35,851 nt of DNA. It comes from JAIOSM01 sp964565415. GTDB taxonomy: Bacteria; Desulfobacterota; Desulfobacteria; Desulfobacterales; Desulfobacteraceae. Shown here piece by piece: positions 8,053 to 15,937 of the stretch (the stretch's first letter is position 1; every line of letters starts with the position of its first letter). The translations under genes and the position numbers were made by a program. The stretch is taken from contig CAZMEX010000031.1 in assembly GCA_964565415.1 (NCBI GenBank), positions 1-35,851 of the forward strand. The letters run 5' to 3'. The notes beneath the pieces are model-generated. The model was not told the origin of the DNA. It made no database searches and was given only the letters and a program-made list of their open reading frames with translations.

Positions 8053-8877
8053 TTACAATCCTTCATCATGTCGACCTTCCGAGACAATATTAACGTAAAT
8101 TATTACCATGGCTGCCATGACAGTAATACCCACACCAATCTCTACTCCAAGCATACCTATAGCTCTTATATGTCCCGGATCAACAGGTAAAATTTTTGCT
8201 AATTGACCATAATCCAGAAAATTACCACCAAGCACCATGCATATAGCTCCAATACCAGCGTAGATTAATACGCCAACAGAAGAAAATATCCCTATTATTC
8301 TCTCCTTTACTCTATGAACAAGGGCTCTTAAATTATAGGCAATGGCATAGAGAATAAGGCTTGAGCCAAAAATAACACCACCCTGGAATCCGCCACCGGG
8401 GCTGAAGTCTCCGTGGGCAACAACATATAATGCATATAATTGAATAAAAGGGATTAACATTCTGCAGACAGTTTGTATTATAATGTCATAGGGGACCCAT
8501 TCACTGTCCATATGTTCAAACTCTTTGCCTTCAGGAAGAGTTTTATCTCCTTTTTTAAACTGAATTATAACTCCTGTGGGAATATGCCGATAGGAGTTTT
8601 CTTCTTTTTTCTTGAAATTTCTAAGCAGAATCAGGCATGCAAGTCCTGCGCAAAAGACAACAGCTGTTTCAAACATGGTATCAAACCCACGATAGTCAGC
8701 AAGCACGGAAGTGACAAGATTTGGAACTCCTGTCTCTTCCACTGATTTTTGAATATAGTGTGGGGATAGATAAGAGTTTGCAGGAGAATTTGGATCACCC
8801 CATGCAGGAAAATCAGCAGTGGCATAAAGTAAAAGACCACCACAAAGAAAAACAATTATCAATGCTATAACTCTCAA
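8053..8877 (-). CDS. MbhE-MnhB fusion, Mrp/Mbh antiporter subunit
   Basis: 274 aa from a TTG start at 8877. The start is chosen because it overlaps the upstream stop in TTGA and has AGGAGG about 6 nt upstream; the frame stays open further upstream, but that part is a shadow of the MbhD-like gene. Residues 1-90 match MbhE (FPAWGDPNSPAN, then SVLADYRGFDTMFETAVVF). A cytosolic linker follows, then about 155-270 match the MnhB domain (IQLYALYVVAHGDFSPGGGFQGG). In Pyrococcus Mbh these are separate subunits E and F; in Mrp they are the tail of MrpA plus MrpB. It is an inner-membrane structural subunit of the antiporter. Confidence 0.88.
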   Translation of the reverse strand: MRVIALIIVFLCGGLLLYATADFPAWGDPNSPANSYLSPHYIQKSVEETGVPNLVTSVLADYRGFDTMFETAVVFCAGLACLILLRNFKKKEENSYRHIPTGVIIQFKKGDKTLPEGKEFEHMDSEWVPYDIIIQTVCRMLIPFIQLYALYVVAHGDFSPGGGFQGGVIFGSSLILYAIAYNLRALVHRVKERIIGIFSSVGVLIYAGIGAICMVLGGNFLDYGQLAKILPVDPGHIRAIGMLGVEIGVGITVMAAMVIIYVNIVSEGRHDEGL

Positions 8878-9119
8878 TCTTTTGTCCTCCTGCCTGTCCT
8901 GAACACTGCTGCTACAAAAAAGACTGTGCTTACTCCGGCACCAACCGAAGCTTCGGTAAAAGCAACATCCACAGCTCCCATAACAGCCCATAGCAGGCAC
9001 ATCATAAAACTGTATGCCCCAAATAAAATAGCTGTGCTTAGTAAATCTTTGACAGTTATTGCCGCAAGGGCACAAAAAATAATAAAGGTCAGAATAATAA
9101 GATCAATTTGCCAGTGCAT
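8874..9119 (-). CDS. MbhD-like (DUF4040) antiporter subunit
   Basis: 81 aa with three short hydrophobic helices. It matches the MbhD / MrpA C-terminal domain (NuoJ-like N-terminal part) through IFCALAAITVKDLLSTAILFG and the characteristic DVAFTEASVGAGVSTVFF stretch (about 50-67). It ends with a basic tail and its TGA overlaps the TTG start of the MbhE-MnhB fusion by 4 nt. The start lies 8 nt after mnhG. In canonical Mrp systems this domain is fused to the ND5-like MrpA; here it is free-standing, as in membrane-bound hydrogenase clusters. Confidence 0.88.
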   Translation of the reverse strand: MHWQIDLIILTFIIFCALAAITVKDLLSTAILFGAYSFMMCLLWAVMGAVDVAFTEASVGAGVSTVFFVAAVFRTGRRTKD

Positions 9120-9127
9120 AAAAGAAT

Positions 9128-9448
9128 TTACCTCCTCTCCTTTTTTTGCCAGTGGCGTAAACCTGCTCTCATACCAGCATCAACAATTGAATGCGTTGCA
9201 GTGGGGCTGGAAAGGAATACAAAGAAAACAATTAATAACATTTTCAAGCTTAATAATATTGTATCCATGGAAAAATGATGCAGGCTGTAGAAAACAAGCC
9301 CTAATACCATGGCTAATATGCCCAAAGTATCGAGTTTGCCTGCAGGGTGGAGTCGGCTGTAAAAATCTGGCATTCTGATAATACCCACAGCTCCACCTGT
9401 GAAAAAAATTAACCCCATTATTAAAAATACAATGGCAAGAATATTCAT
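9128..9448 (-). CDS. mnhG: Mrp/Mbh antiporter subunit G (MnhG)
   Basis: 106 aa, three hydrophobic helices. The family signature is plain: GAVGIIRMPDFYSRLHPAGKLDTLG (about 20-44), followed by a second helix and a third ending in SSPTATHSIVDAGMRAG. The start is supported by GGAG upstream. It lies 36 nt after mnhF and 8 nt before the MbhD-like gene. MnhG is a small structural subunit of the Mrp complex, equivalent to MbhC. Confidence 0.9.
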   Translation of the reverse strand: MNILAIVFLIMGLIFFTGGAVGIIRMPDFYSRLHPAGKLDTLGILAMVLGLVFYSLHHFSMDTILLSLKMLLIVFFVFLSSPTATHSIVDAGMRAGLRHWQKKERR

Positions 9449-9484
9449 ACCAGCTCCAATCTAGCAAAAATAGACAATGATAAA

Positions 9485-9772
9485 TTACTCCAAAAAAGAC
9501 TCTTCATATAATCCTTTTCTTTTATGAAAATATCTTGATGCTGCAAGCACTGCAATAAAGTTCAAAAATGCATAAGCCAGGGCAATATCAATAAACATTT
9601 CCACCCGACCATATAAAAATCCAATGAGTAAAAGTAATATAACGGTTTTACTTCCAATGGCGTTTACTCCTATGAGACGATCCAGCACAGAAGGACCGAA
9701 TATGGCTCTATATAAAGAAAAAAGCATTAAAAAGCATAAACATAGAGCTGTGTATAAGAAAAAAGTGGTCAT
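9485..9772 (-). CDS. mnhF: Mrp/Mbh antiporter subunit F (MnhF)
   Basis: 95 aa with three membrane helices. The conserved FGPSVLDRLIGVNAIGSKTVILL (about 26-48) and the DIALAYAFLNFIAVLAASRYF stretch near the C-terminus identify MrpF/PhaF/MbhB. The ATG overlaps the stop of mnhE by 4 nt (ATGA), indicating translational coupling. It is a structural subunit of the antiporter. Confidence 0.9.
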   Translation of the reverse strand: MTTFFLYTALCLCFLMLFSLYRAIFGPSVLDRLIGVNAIGSKTVILLLLIGFLYGRVEMFIDIALAYAFLNFIAVLAASRYFHKRKGLYEESFLE

Positions 9773-10317
9773 TTTCCCTCTCCAAATATTTTAGTAACTC
9801 TTTCAAGCATCTCTCCTGGAAGAGCGTCTGCTGTCTCTTTATCAATGGCATGTACTCTAAATACTCCATCACTGTCTGAAGAGACTGTGATGGTACCAGG
9901 AGTCAATGTTATTGAATTTGCCATTGTTGTGATGGACATATCTGTCTCTAAATTGGTTTTAAAAACAATTATGTGCGGGTCAATAAGATCTTTCAGGCGG
10001 GGATGAAAAACAATGAACAGAAGATGAAAGTTGGCTTTGATAATTTCCCATATCAGCCAGGGAAGATATTTTAAGAATCTGTAACATATGGCAAAATATC
10101 TAAAGGCAAAATCAGGGAACAAAAGATCATAAAAAAAGAAGGATACAATAAAACTTGAGATAAGACCAAATGAGATTAACAAAGGGTCAAACTTGCCTGA
10201 AAGAACTATCCATAATCCAAACATTAAAATGAATGTCAGAGAAAAAGGAATTAGGGATTTAGAAAACCTGGTCAATGGCTTTTTATCTTCAAAACCATTG
10301 TTTTTTGAAATAGCCAA
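9769..10317 (-). CDS. mnhE: Mrp/Mbh antiporter subunit E (MnhE)
   Basis: 182 aa, first gene of the antiporter module. Two N-terminal helices are followed by the MnhE-type soluble domain, recognised by YLPWLIWEIIKANFHLLFIV, then TMANSITLTPGTITV and FRVHAID. It starts with TTG, supported by GGAGG 8 nt upstream; no better ATG is in reach. It overlaps mnhF by 4 nt. The gap to the upstream receiver gene is only about 41 nt, so the module may be read through from the signalling genes. Confidence 0.9.
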   Translation of the reverse strand: MAISKNNGFEDKKPLTRFSKSLIPFSLTFILMFGLWIVLSGKFDPLLISFGLISSFIVSFFFYDLLFPDFAFRYFAICYRFLKYLPWLIWEIIKANFHLLFIVFHPRLKDLIDPHIIVFKTNLETDMSITTMANSITLTPGTITVSSDSDGVFRVHAIDKETADALPGEMLERVTKIFGEGK

Positions 10318-10358
10318 AAAACGTACCTCCTGTGTCTGGGATGCTAAAAATTAAAACA

Positions 10359-10835
10359 CTACTTATCAACACCATATAATTTTCGAAATTTGTTAAAGGC
10401 TTTTTTGATTTTTCCTTCATTTCTGGTGTCAGACTGAGTATGTTTTTCAGACTCGGAGGTTGATTTTTCCTGCTTGAGTCTGTGATCATATGCTGCATTA
10501 ATTGTATCGATAAGAGTATCCATATCAATGGGTTTTGACAGGAATTTGAAAGCATTATATTTACCGCTTTCCAGAGCATTTTCAATATTTCCATGACCAG
10601 TTAAAACTATACATGGTAATAATGGTTGTAACTCTTTAAGCCTTTTCTGTACTTCAATTCCATTCATACCCGGCATTTGTAAATCCACAACAGCTACATC
10701 AAAATCTTCATTGGCAGCAACTTTTATTCCCTCTTCGCCAGAGAAGGTTGTTTTTACTGTAAAGCCATCAAGCACAAGCCGTTTTGTAAGATATTTTAAA
10801 AAAGTTTGTTCATCATCAACAAATAAGAGTTTCAT
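10359..10835 (-). CDS. Stand-alone response-regulator receiver protein
   Basis: 158 aa with one CheY-like receiver (residues 1-120): acidic pair D7/D8, phospho-acceptor D51 in VVDLQMPGMNG, Thr in VLTGHG (T79), and K101 in LSKPID. The C-terminal 35 residues are charged with no recognisable output domain. It lies 41 nt upstream of mnhE and 108 nt downstream of the stress-protein gene. As a single-domain receiver it probably acts by protein contact or phosphotransfer; its position suggests that it takes signals from the two kinases encoded upstream, which is inference. Confidence 0.88.
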   Translation of the reverse strand: MKLLFVDDEQTFLKYLTKRLVLDGFTVKTTFSGEEGIKVAANEDFDVAVVDLQMPGMNGIEVQKRLKELQPLLPCIVLTGHGNIENALESGKYNAFKFLSKPIDMDTLIDTINAAYDHRLKQEKSTSESEKHTQSDTRNEGKIKKAFNKFRKLYGVDK

Positions 10836-10943
10836 ATATAATTACCTTTTTATTAAGACCACCAAATCGTGTATCAAATTTGTTCAACTAAGTCAATGGA
10901 AAATGAAAGGGGAATTACACAATAAATCTACAATTATTCCACT

Positions 10944-11831
10944 TTAAGAACCTTGTTTTCCCCCGGAAGGAATAAGCAGGCACGGGAAGATTGATTTTTC
11001 AGCAATTGTTCGTGTGGTGCTTCCCATCCATCTTTCCACAATAGATGTTCTACTTGAAGAGCCTAATATTACCATTGATGCCTGATATTCCCTGGCAGCT
11101 TTGATTATCTCTTTTTCAGGGTCACCCACATAAACATGCGCTTTGGTTTTAATCCCTTTGTCTTCAAAAGTATCACAAAGATCATCGAGTTTTGCTCTCT
11201 CTTCTCTCCTGATTTTTTGTACCAGGTGTGTTGAATTGTTTTTTAATTTTTTTTCATTTGTAACGTGCATTACATTTAATTCATCTATAAGCTCTTTAAT
11301 ATCATTTATGTATTGAGCAGCTTTTTTGCTGGAATCTGACCAGTTGGTAGCAAGAAGAGGTCTTGAAAAAATTTTTTCAGGTACAATATTATCCTCATTG
11401 ATGTGTTTAAAGACCAGGACAGGGATATCTATCCTTCTAATTAGTTCAGTGACATCAGATCTTGAATAGAGGTGTTCCAATGGTCCTTTGTGGGATCGTC
11501 CAATTACAATGAGATCAGGTTTTTCCTGTTTAACAGTTTTGATGATCTCAGGGATAAGTGATCCTACATTTATGTGTGCACCAACCTCCAGCCCCAGCTC
11601 AAAAAGGTTTTCAGCCCAGTCAATAAAACGAATATTAGCTGTCTCTTTTAATCGAACTTCTTCCTCTTTCATGTAACCTGCACCCCTGTGCATGGAGACT
11701 TTTTCTTTTTCTATAACATTTAAGAAAACAACATGCTCCAATGATGCTTTTGTCAAATTGAGTAAAGAGTTTAATGAGTGATAACAGAGGTCTTCAAATT
11801 TGGTTACAAAAAGAAGTTTTTGGATTTTCAT
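10944..11831 (-). CDS. Tandem universal stress protein (two UspA domains)
   Basis: 295 aa, cytosolic. Two Usp domains are visible: residues 1-145, ending in DLIVIGRSHKGPLEH then RRIDIPVLVFK, and about 150-290, ending in ASMVILGSSSRTSIVERWMGSTTRTIAEKSIFPCLLIP. The second domain keeps most of the ATP-binding GxxGx9GS pattern (G..S..GST), while the first is more degenerate. A frequent role of such proteins is binding ATP and modulating transporters or kinases. Its place between two lone receiver genes and next to antiporters makes regulation of ion transport plausible but unproven. Confidence 0.88.
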   Translation of the reverse strand: MKIQKLLFVTKFEDLCYHSLNSLLNLTKASLEHVVFLNVIEKEKVSMHRGAGYMKEEEVRLKETANIRFIDWAENLFELGLEVGAHINVGSLIPEIIKTVKQEKPDLIVIGRSHKGPLEHLYSRSDVTELIRRIDIPVLVFKHINEDNIVPEKIFSRPLLATNWSDSSKKAAQYINDIKELIDELNVMHVTNEKKLKNNSTHLVQKIRREERAKLDDLCDTFEDKGIKTKAHVYVGDPEKEIIKAAREYQASMVILGSSSRTSIVERWMGSTTRTIAEKSIFPCLLIPSGGKQGS

Positions 11832-11868
11832 GGGTTTAATCCTTTAATAATCAGACATTATAAAAAAA

Positions 11869-12261
11869 CTATTTCAAACTTTTTTCAATGGCATCAATAA
11901 GCTCTTCTGGTTCCACTGGTTTTTCAAGATAAAAATCAGGTACTGGCACTTTTTCTCCCTTAAATTCAGCCAATGTCTTTTGTGAACGCAAAAAAGATTT
12001 TAATGCAATCCCTGTCAACATTATAACAGGAATATTTTTAAATGAAAGATCAGTCTTTAATTTTCGATAGAGCCGAATCCCACTTCCTCTAGGCATCAAT
12101 ACATCAAGAGTAATCAAGTCAGGGTTTTCTTCTTCTACCTTTTTTAAACCCTCTACTCCATCGTGGGCAACTATGGGAGTGTAGTTGTTTTCTTCCAGAA
12201 CAGTTACAATAAATGTCCTTACATCGGGATCATCATCAACCACAAGCACCTTTTTACTCAT
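11869..12261 (-). CDS. Single-domain response regulator
   Basis: 130 aa CheY-like receiver and nothing else. The acidic cluster DDD (9-11), phospho-acceptor D53 in TLDVLMPRGSG, T79 region MLTG and the late Lys in YLEKPVEPEEL are all present. An insertion between beta4 and beta5 (KSFLRSQKTLAEFKGEKVPVPDF) is longer than in CheY. It follows the receiver-PAS kinase by 12 nt, so it is probably a phosphorylation partner of that kinase. Confidence 0.9.
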   Translation of the reverse strand: MSKKVLVVDDDPDVRTFIVTVLEENNYTPIVAHDGVEGLKKVEEENPDLITLDVLMPRGSGIRLYRKLKTDLSFKNIPVIMLTGIALKSFLRSQKTLAEFKGEKVPVPDFYLEKPVEPEELIDAIEKSLK

Positions 12262-12273
12262 GATAAATCCTCC

Positions 12274-13821
12274 TTAGAATTCATTTTTCAATTCATTTAG
12301 TTTAGTTCCACTGTTTTCACAGGGCAGTTTAATAGTGAATGTAGTTCCTTTGCCGAGGTTTGTCCTGGCACTGATTGTACCCTTATGCTCTTCTATTATT
12401 TTTTTTGTTAAAAGCAGACCAAGTCCTGTGCCTTTGCCGCCTTTAGTGCTGAAGAAAGAGGTGAAAAGCTGTTTTTGAGTTTCATCGGTCATACCACTTC
12501 CATTATCTTTTACATCTATACAGAACATATTTTTGTTTTCAAGATAAGTTTTGATTGAGATTGTGAAATTTTTCTTATTATTTAAATCATCAAGGCAGGC
12601 ATCCATGGCATTTGTGACCAGATTTAACAGGGCTCTGTGAATAGTCTGGGTATCCATCAATGCCTCTTTAATATCCGGGTCAAGTTTTTTGGTAATTTTA
12701 ACCTTATTTGCCCTGGCAACATCTTTTATCAGATCCACAACTTCAGTGACTATATCATTGGGTGAACATATCTGATATTCCGGCTCTCTCTCCTTTGAAA
12801 AGGATATCAGATCCTGCACCAGGTTTGAAACGCGTTCAATGCTGTTTTTAATAGTGCTCCAGCCTGCTATAAGTTTATCAGTCTTATTTTTTTTTATTCC
12901 AACATCAACTACATAGCTTCCACCTTTAAGCCCGATTAATATGTTTTTAATATAGTGGGCAAGACCACTCACTGTCTGACCAACAGCAGCTAGTTTTTCT
13001 GATTGAACCAGCTCTTTCTCAAGCTTCTTAATATTTGTTAGATCCTGGAAAAAGGCAACACTGCCAATCATTTTATCATTTTGATATAAAATCCTGCCGG
13101 AAAATTTTATTGGAATACTTTTTTTATCTTTAGAAAGGAATGTGGTCTCTTTCCAGGGAAGATTTTCTTCTTGTTCTTCCCTGGCAGCTTCTTTAAATGC
13201 ATCGGCAATGTCAGCAGGGTACAAAGATTCAATATCTTTCTCGCTGATGACTTCAGAACATTTACACCCGAAAATTTTTTCTGCTTCAGGATTACAGATA
13301 ACAAATTTCCATTTACTATCAGTTGCTGCAATTCCATCGTTGGAGCTCCTGATAAGGAGTTTTTGGAAATTTGCTCTTCTTTTAATCTCCTGGGTGGCTT
13401 CCTGGATTTTATCTTCAAGATTACCAGTATACTCGTTTAGTTGCCCCCGCATGAATATTTTTGCTTCAGCCCTTTTAAGAGCTACTGCAAGAGCTTCATC
13501 CCTTACCGGCTTATTAATAAAATCAGAAGCACCACGCTGGAGTGCTGTAATGGTTGAATCAATATCACCATGGCCAGTGATGATAATAACTTCTGATTCT
13601 GTGTCTATCATTTTTATCTGTCTTAAAACTTCAAGCCCGTCCATGCCAGGCATCTTTATGTCAGTAAGGACTATATCAGGCAGTTCCTTTTTAAAGACTT
13701 CTATGCCTTGTTTGCCATTATATGCAGTGACAGTGTCATATCCATCGGCTTTTAATGACATCGAAAGAAATTTTACAATACTCTCTTCATCATCAATTAT
13801 TAATATTTTTTTTGCTGCCAT
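12274..13821 (-). CDS. Hybrid receiver-PAS-histidine kinase
   Basis: 515 aa, no membrane helix. Domain order: receiver (1-120; D54 in TDIKMPGMDG, K104 in INKPV), coiled-coil linker (about 125-155), PAS (156-265; SSNDGIAATDS), dimerisation/phospho-acceptor helix with H289, and a C-terminal HATPase (NLVTNAMDAC, DNGSGM, GKGTGLGLLL). The H-box reads GLAHYIKNIL, so the acidic residue that normally follows the His is Tyr. An N-terminal receiver means another kinase may control it; the 684-aa kinase encoded 13 nt upstream is the obvious candidate. The lone receiver downstream is a likely target. Confidence 0.9.
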   Translation of the reverse strand: MAAKKILIIDDEESIVKFLSMSLKADGYDTVTAYNGKQGIEVFKKELPDIVLTDIKMPGMDGLEVLRQIKMIDTESEVIIITGHGDIDSTITALQRGASDFINKPVRDEALAVALKRAEAKIFMRGQLNEYTGNLEDKIQEATQEIKRRANFQKLLIRSSNDGIAATDSKWKFVICNPEAEKIFGCKCSEVISEKDIESLYPADIADAFKEAAREEQEENLPWKETTFLSKDKKSIPIKFSGRILYQNDKMIGSVAFFQDLTNIKKLEKELVQSEKLAAVGQTVSGLAHYIKNILIGLKGGSYVVDVGIKKNKTDKLIAGWSTIKNSIERVSNLVQDLISFSKEREPEYQICSPNDIVTEVVDLIKDVARANKVKITKKLDPDIKEALMDTQTIHRALLNLVTNAMDACLDDLNNKKNFTISIKTYLENKNMFCIDVKDNGSGMTDETQKQLFTSFFSTKGGKGTGLGLLLTKKIIEEHKGTISARTNLGKGTTFTIKLPCENSGTKLNELKNEF

Positions 13822-13834
13822 TTAATTCTTATCC

Positions 13835-15889
13835 TTATGGGACAGAGGGAAATTTTATTGTAAATTTAGCACCTTGGTCTGGTTTACTTTTAATATCAAT
13901 TGTTCCTCCATAATCTTTTATAATGCCGTAACTAATGCTTGTACCAAGACCTGTGCCTTTGCCGGTCTCTTTTGTTGTAAAGAAAGGTTCGAATAATTTA
14001 TTTTTTATCTCTTCAGACATGCCAGTACCTGTATCTGAAACTGTTACAACCACCTGATCATCTTCGGTAAATGAGTCAATTTTTAAAAGTTTTTCAATAT
14101 TAACATCTTTCATCTTTTCTGCTTTTTCATCCATTGAATCAATAGCATTGGTTACAAGATTAATAAAGACTTGTTCAAGTCTGTTATGTTCAGCCATAAT
14201 ATTTGGTATATCAGGGTCCAGGTTAAGCTCTATTTTAATCTGGTGCACACTGAGTTGATGACCCAAAACTTTGAAAACATCATTTACAGGGTCGTTTATG
14301 GTCATTTTTTTTAAGTTTCTTTCAGATTGTCTTGCAAAATCTCTAACATGTTTAATAACATCAGCTGCTCTTGCAACATTGTCAATAATGTCATGGGCCA
14401 TGTCCGAAAGGTCTTCATCAGGTATTGAGTGCCCCTTTTTTATCATTTTAATAATCAAGTCAGAACAGATTTGGATGACATTTAAGGGCTGATTGATTTC
14501 GTGGGCCATGCCTGCTGCCATGGTGCCTAAAGTTGCCATTTTACCTGCCTGGATCAACTGGGTCTCTTTTTCGATATTTTCAGTGATGTCTGTTGCCGAG
14601 GCAACAAGAGCATCCCTATTACTGTATTCTGTGTGACAGACCTTTACATTAACAAATATGTGAGATTTATCTTTTTTAAAATGCTTTTTCTTTGAAAGAA
14701 GAATGGATTCGTTTTTTGACAGGCTTTTCAAACCCTGGGCAATGGTAGAATCGTTTTTATCACCTATTTTCAGAAAAGATTTTCCTAACAACTCTTCTTT
14801 GGTATATGAATACTCATCATTAACCCGGTGGTTTACATCCAGAATTTCAAATGTATCGCAGTCAATAATAAAGATCGGATTAGGGTTATTATTAAAAAGA
14901 GATCTATATTTTTCTTCTGACTTCTGACATTGCTCATGCAGGTTATAAAGTTTTTTATCTTTAATCTCTTTTTCTTCCTTCATTTTCACATCTTCTGTTT
15001 CATCCAGCAGAGTCTCAATGGCACCAACCACTGTGCCATCTGAAGCTTTAATTGGAGCCGCAGTAAAGAAGAACCATTTCCCATCATCTCCAATGTGCGG
15101 GAAAAACTCCTCTGCCTCATAGCCTTCCTCAATCAGTGTGGACTTACGCCATGCTTTTCCATAATATTGATCAACTTCCTCTCTGCTCATTTCTCCCACA
15201 ATTACATCAGCCATGGTGGGTCTTTTAGCTGACCTGAAAGGTATCCATTGTCGATCTGTTCCTACAATACCATCAGCCGAGTGTCCTGTGATTTTTTCCA
15301 GTGCCCGGTTCCAGTGGGTAACAATATGCTCTTTGTTGATAACAAACGTTGGTATCATGCTTCCATTAATAATTTGAGAAATTGCCTTTTCACTCTCGGC
15401 AAGTTCTTTTTCTTCATTTAGAAAATGTTTGGCTTTTTGATTTATAATTGTATTGATGGAGTGGGAATATTGGTTAAAGATGCTTTCAATTTTTTCAATA
15501 TTATTAAATTCCTTAAGCTTTTTTTCAGCCTCAAGTTTTTGGTTGTCTATTTGAATCAGACTGAAAAAGAAAAGTGATTCAAAATAGTTTAAAAATCTCA
15601 CTTTAGAAGGTTTTGATTTCTCTATTATTTTACTGAGTCCATCATTTTTTGTAAGCTTTACAATTAAATTAAGGTTTTTTAAATCAAAGATATTCTGATA
15701 ATTATTAGTTGTGAAAATATCATAATTTTCTGCAAATTGTACAGCTTTAGTATTTTCTGTATCAACAACAGCTAAAGTTTTGATATTGTATTTTTGAAAA
15801 TTGTTACCAAGCAGTATTTGTAAAATTGCCTGACAGGTTGAACCCCCTCCTATAATGGCAATATTTAAATTTTCAAATTCAATTTTCAT
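13835..15889 (-). CDS. Histidine kinase with N-terminal Rossmann-like domain and two PAS domains
   Basis: 684 aa, no obvious membrane helix. Residues 8-90 start with IAIIGGGSTCQAIL and run through TLAVVDTE, resembling a Rossmann nucleotide-binding fold of the NAD(P) type. A helical linker (about 115-175) is followed by PAS-1 (about 176-310; TFVINKEHIVTHWNRALEKITG), PAS-2 (about 330-440; NPIFIIDCDTFEILDVN), the phospho-acceptor H463 in GMAHEINQPLNV, and an HATPase domain (NLVTNAIDSM, DTGTGMSEE, GKGTGLGTSI). It is the first signalling gene after the NhaD-like antiporter (48 nt gap). The N-terminal domain could read NAD(H) or another dinucleotide; that is inference. Confidence 0.9.
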   Translation of the reverse strand: MKIEFENLNIAIIGGGSTCQAILQILLGNNFQKYNIKTLAVVDTENTKAVQFAENYDIFTTNNYQNIFDLKNLNLIVKLTKNDGLSKIIEKSKPSKVRFLNYFESLFFFSLIQIDNQKLEAEKKLKEFNNIEKIESIFNQYSHSINTIINQKAKHFLNEEKELAESEKAISQIINGSMIPTFVINKEHIVTHWNRALEKITGHSADGIVGTDRQWIPFRSAKRPTMADVIVGEMSREEVDQYYGKAWRKSTLIEEGYEAEEFFPHIGDDGKWFFFTAAPIKASDGTVVGAIETLLDETEDVKMKEEKEIKDKKLYNLHEQCQKSEEKYRSLFNNNPNPIFIIDCDTFEILDVNHRVNDEYSYTKEELLGKSFLKIGDKNDSTIAQGLKSLSKNESILLSKKKHFKKDKSHIFVNVKVCHTEYSNRDALVASATDITENIEKETQLIQAGKMATLGTMAAGMAHEINQPLNVIQICSDLIIKMIKKGHSIPDEDLSDMAHDIIDNVARAADVIKHVRDFARQSERNLKKMTINDPVNDVFKVLGHQLSVHQIKIELNLDPDIPNIMAEHNRLEQVFINLVTNAIDSMDEKAEKMKDVNIEKLLKIDSFTEDDQVVVTVSDTGTGMSEEIKNKLFEPFFTTKETGKGTGLGTSISYGIIKDYGGTIDIKSKPDQGAKFTIKFPSVP

Positions 15890-15937
15890 TTTTGTCCTTT
15901 ATTACTGACAGGTATCCAGATACTTATAACCATAATT

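Noticed and set aside
8878..9075. Upstream extension of the MbhE-MnhB fusion (66 extra residues)
   Set aside because: The extension is Cys-rich nonsense read in another frame of the MbhD-like gene; the TTG at 8877 with AGGAGG and a 4-nt overlap is a better start.
10868..10896. Possible minus-strand promoter (TTGACT, 17 nt, TACACG) before the lone receiver gene
   Set aside because: The -10 match is poor; an internal promoter in this 108-nt gap is possible but not supported enough to list.
13142..13825. 227-aa open frame on the plus strand opposite the hybrid kinase
   Set aside because: It is the antisense of a clear receiver-PAS kinase with full motifs, has no ribosome binding site of note, and its composition (Ser/Ile-rich) is typical of an antisense shadow.
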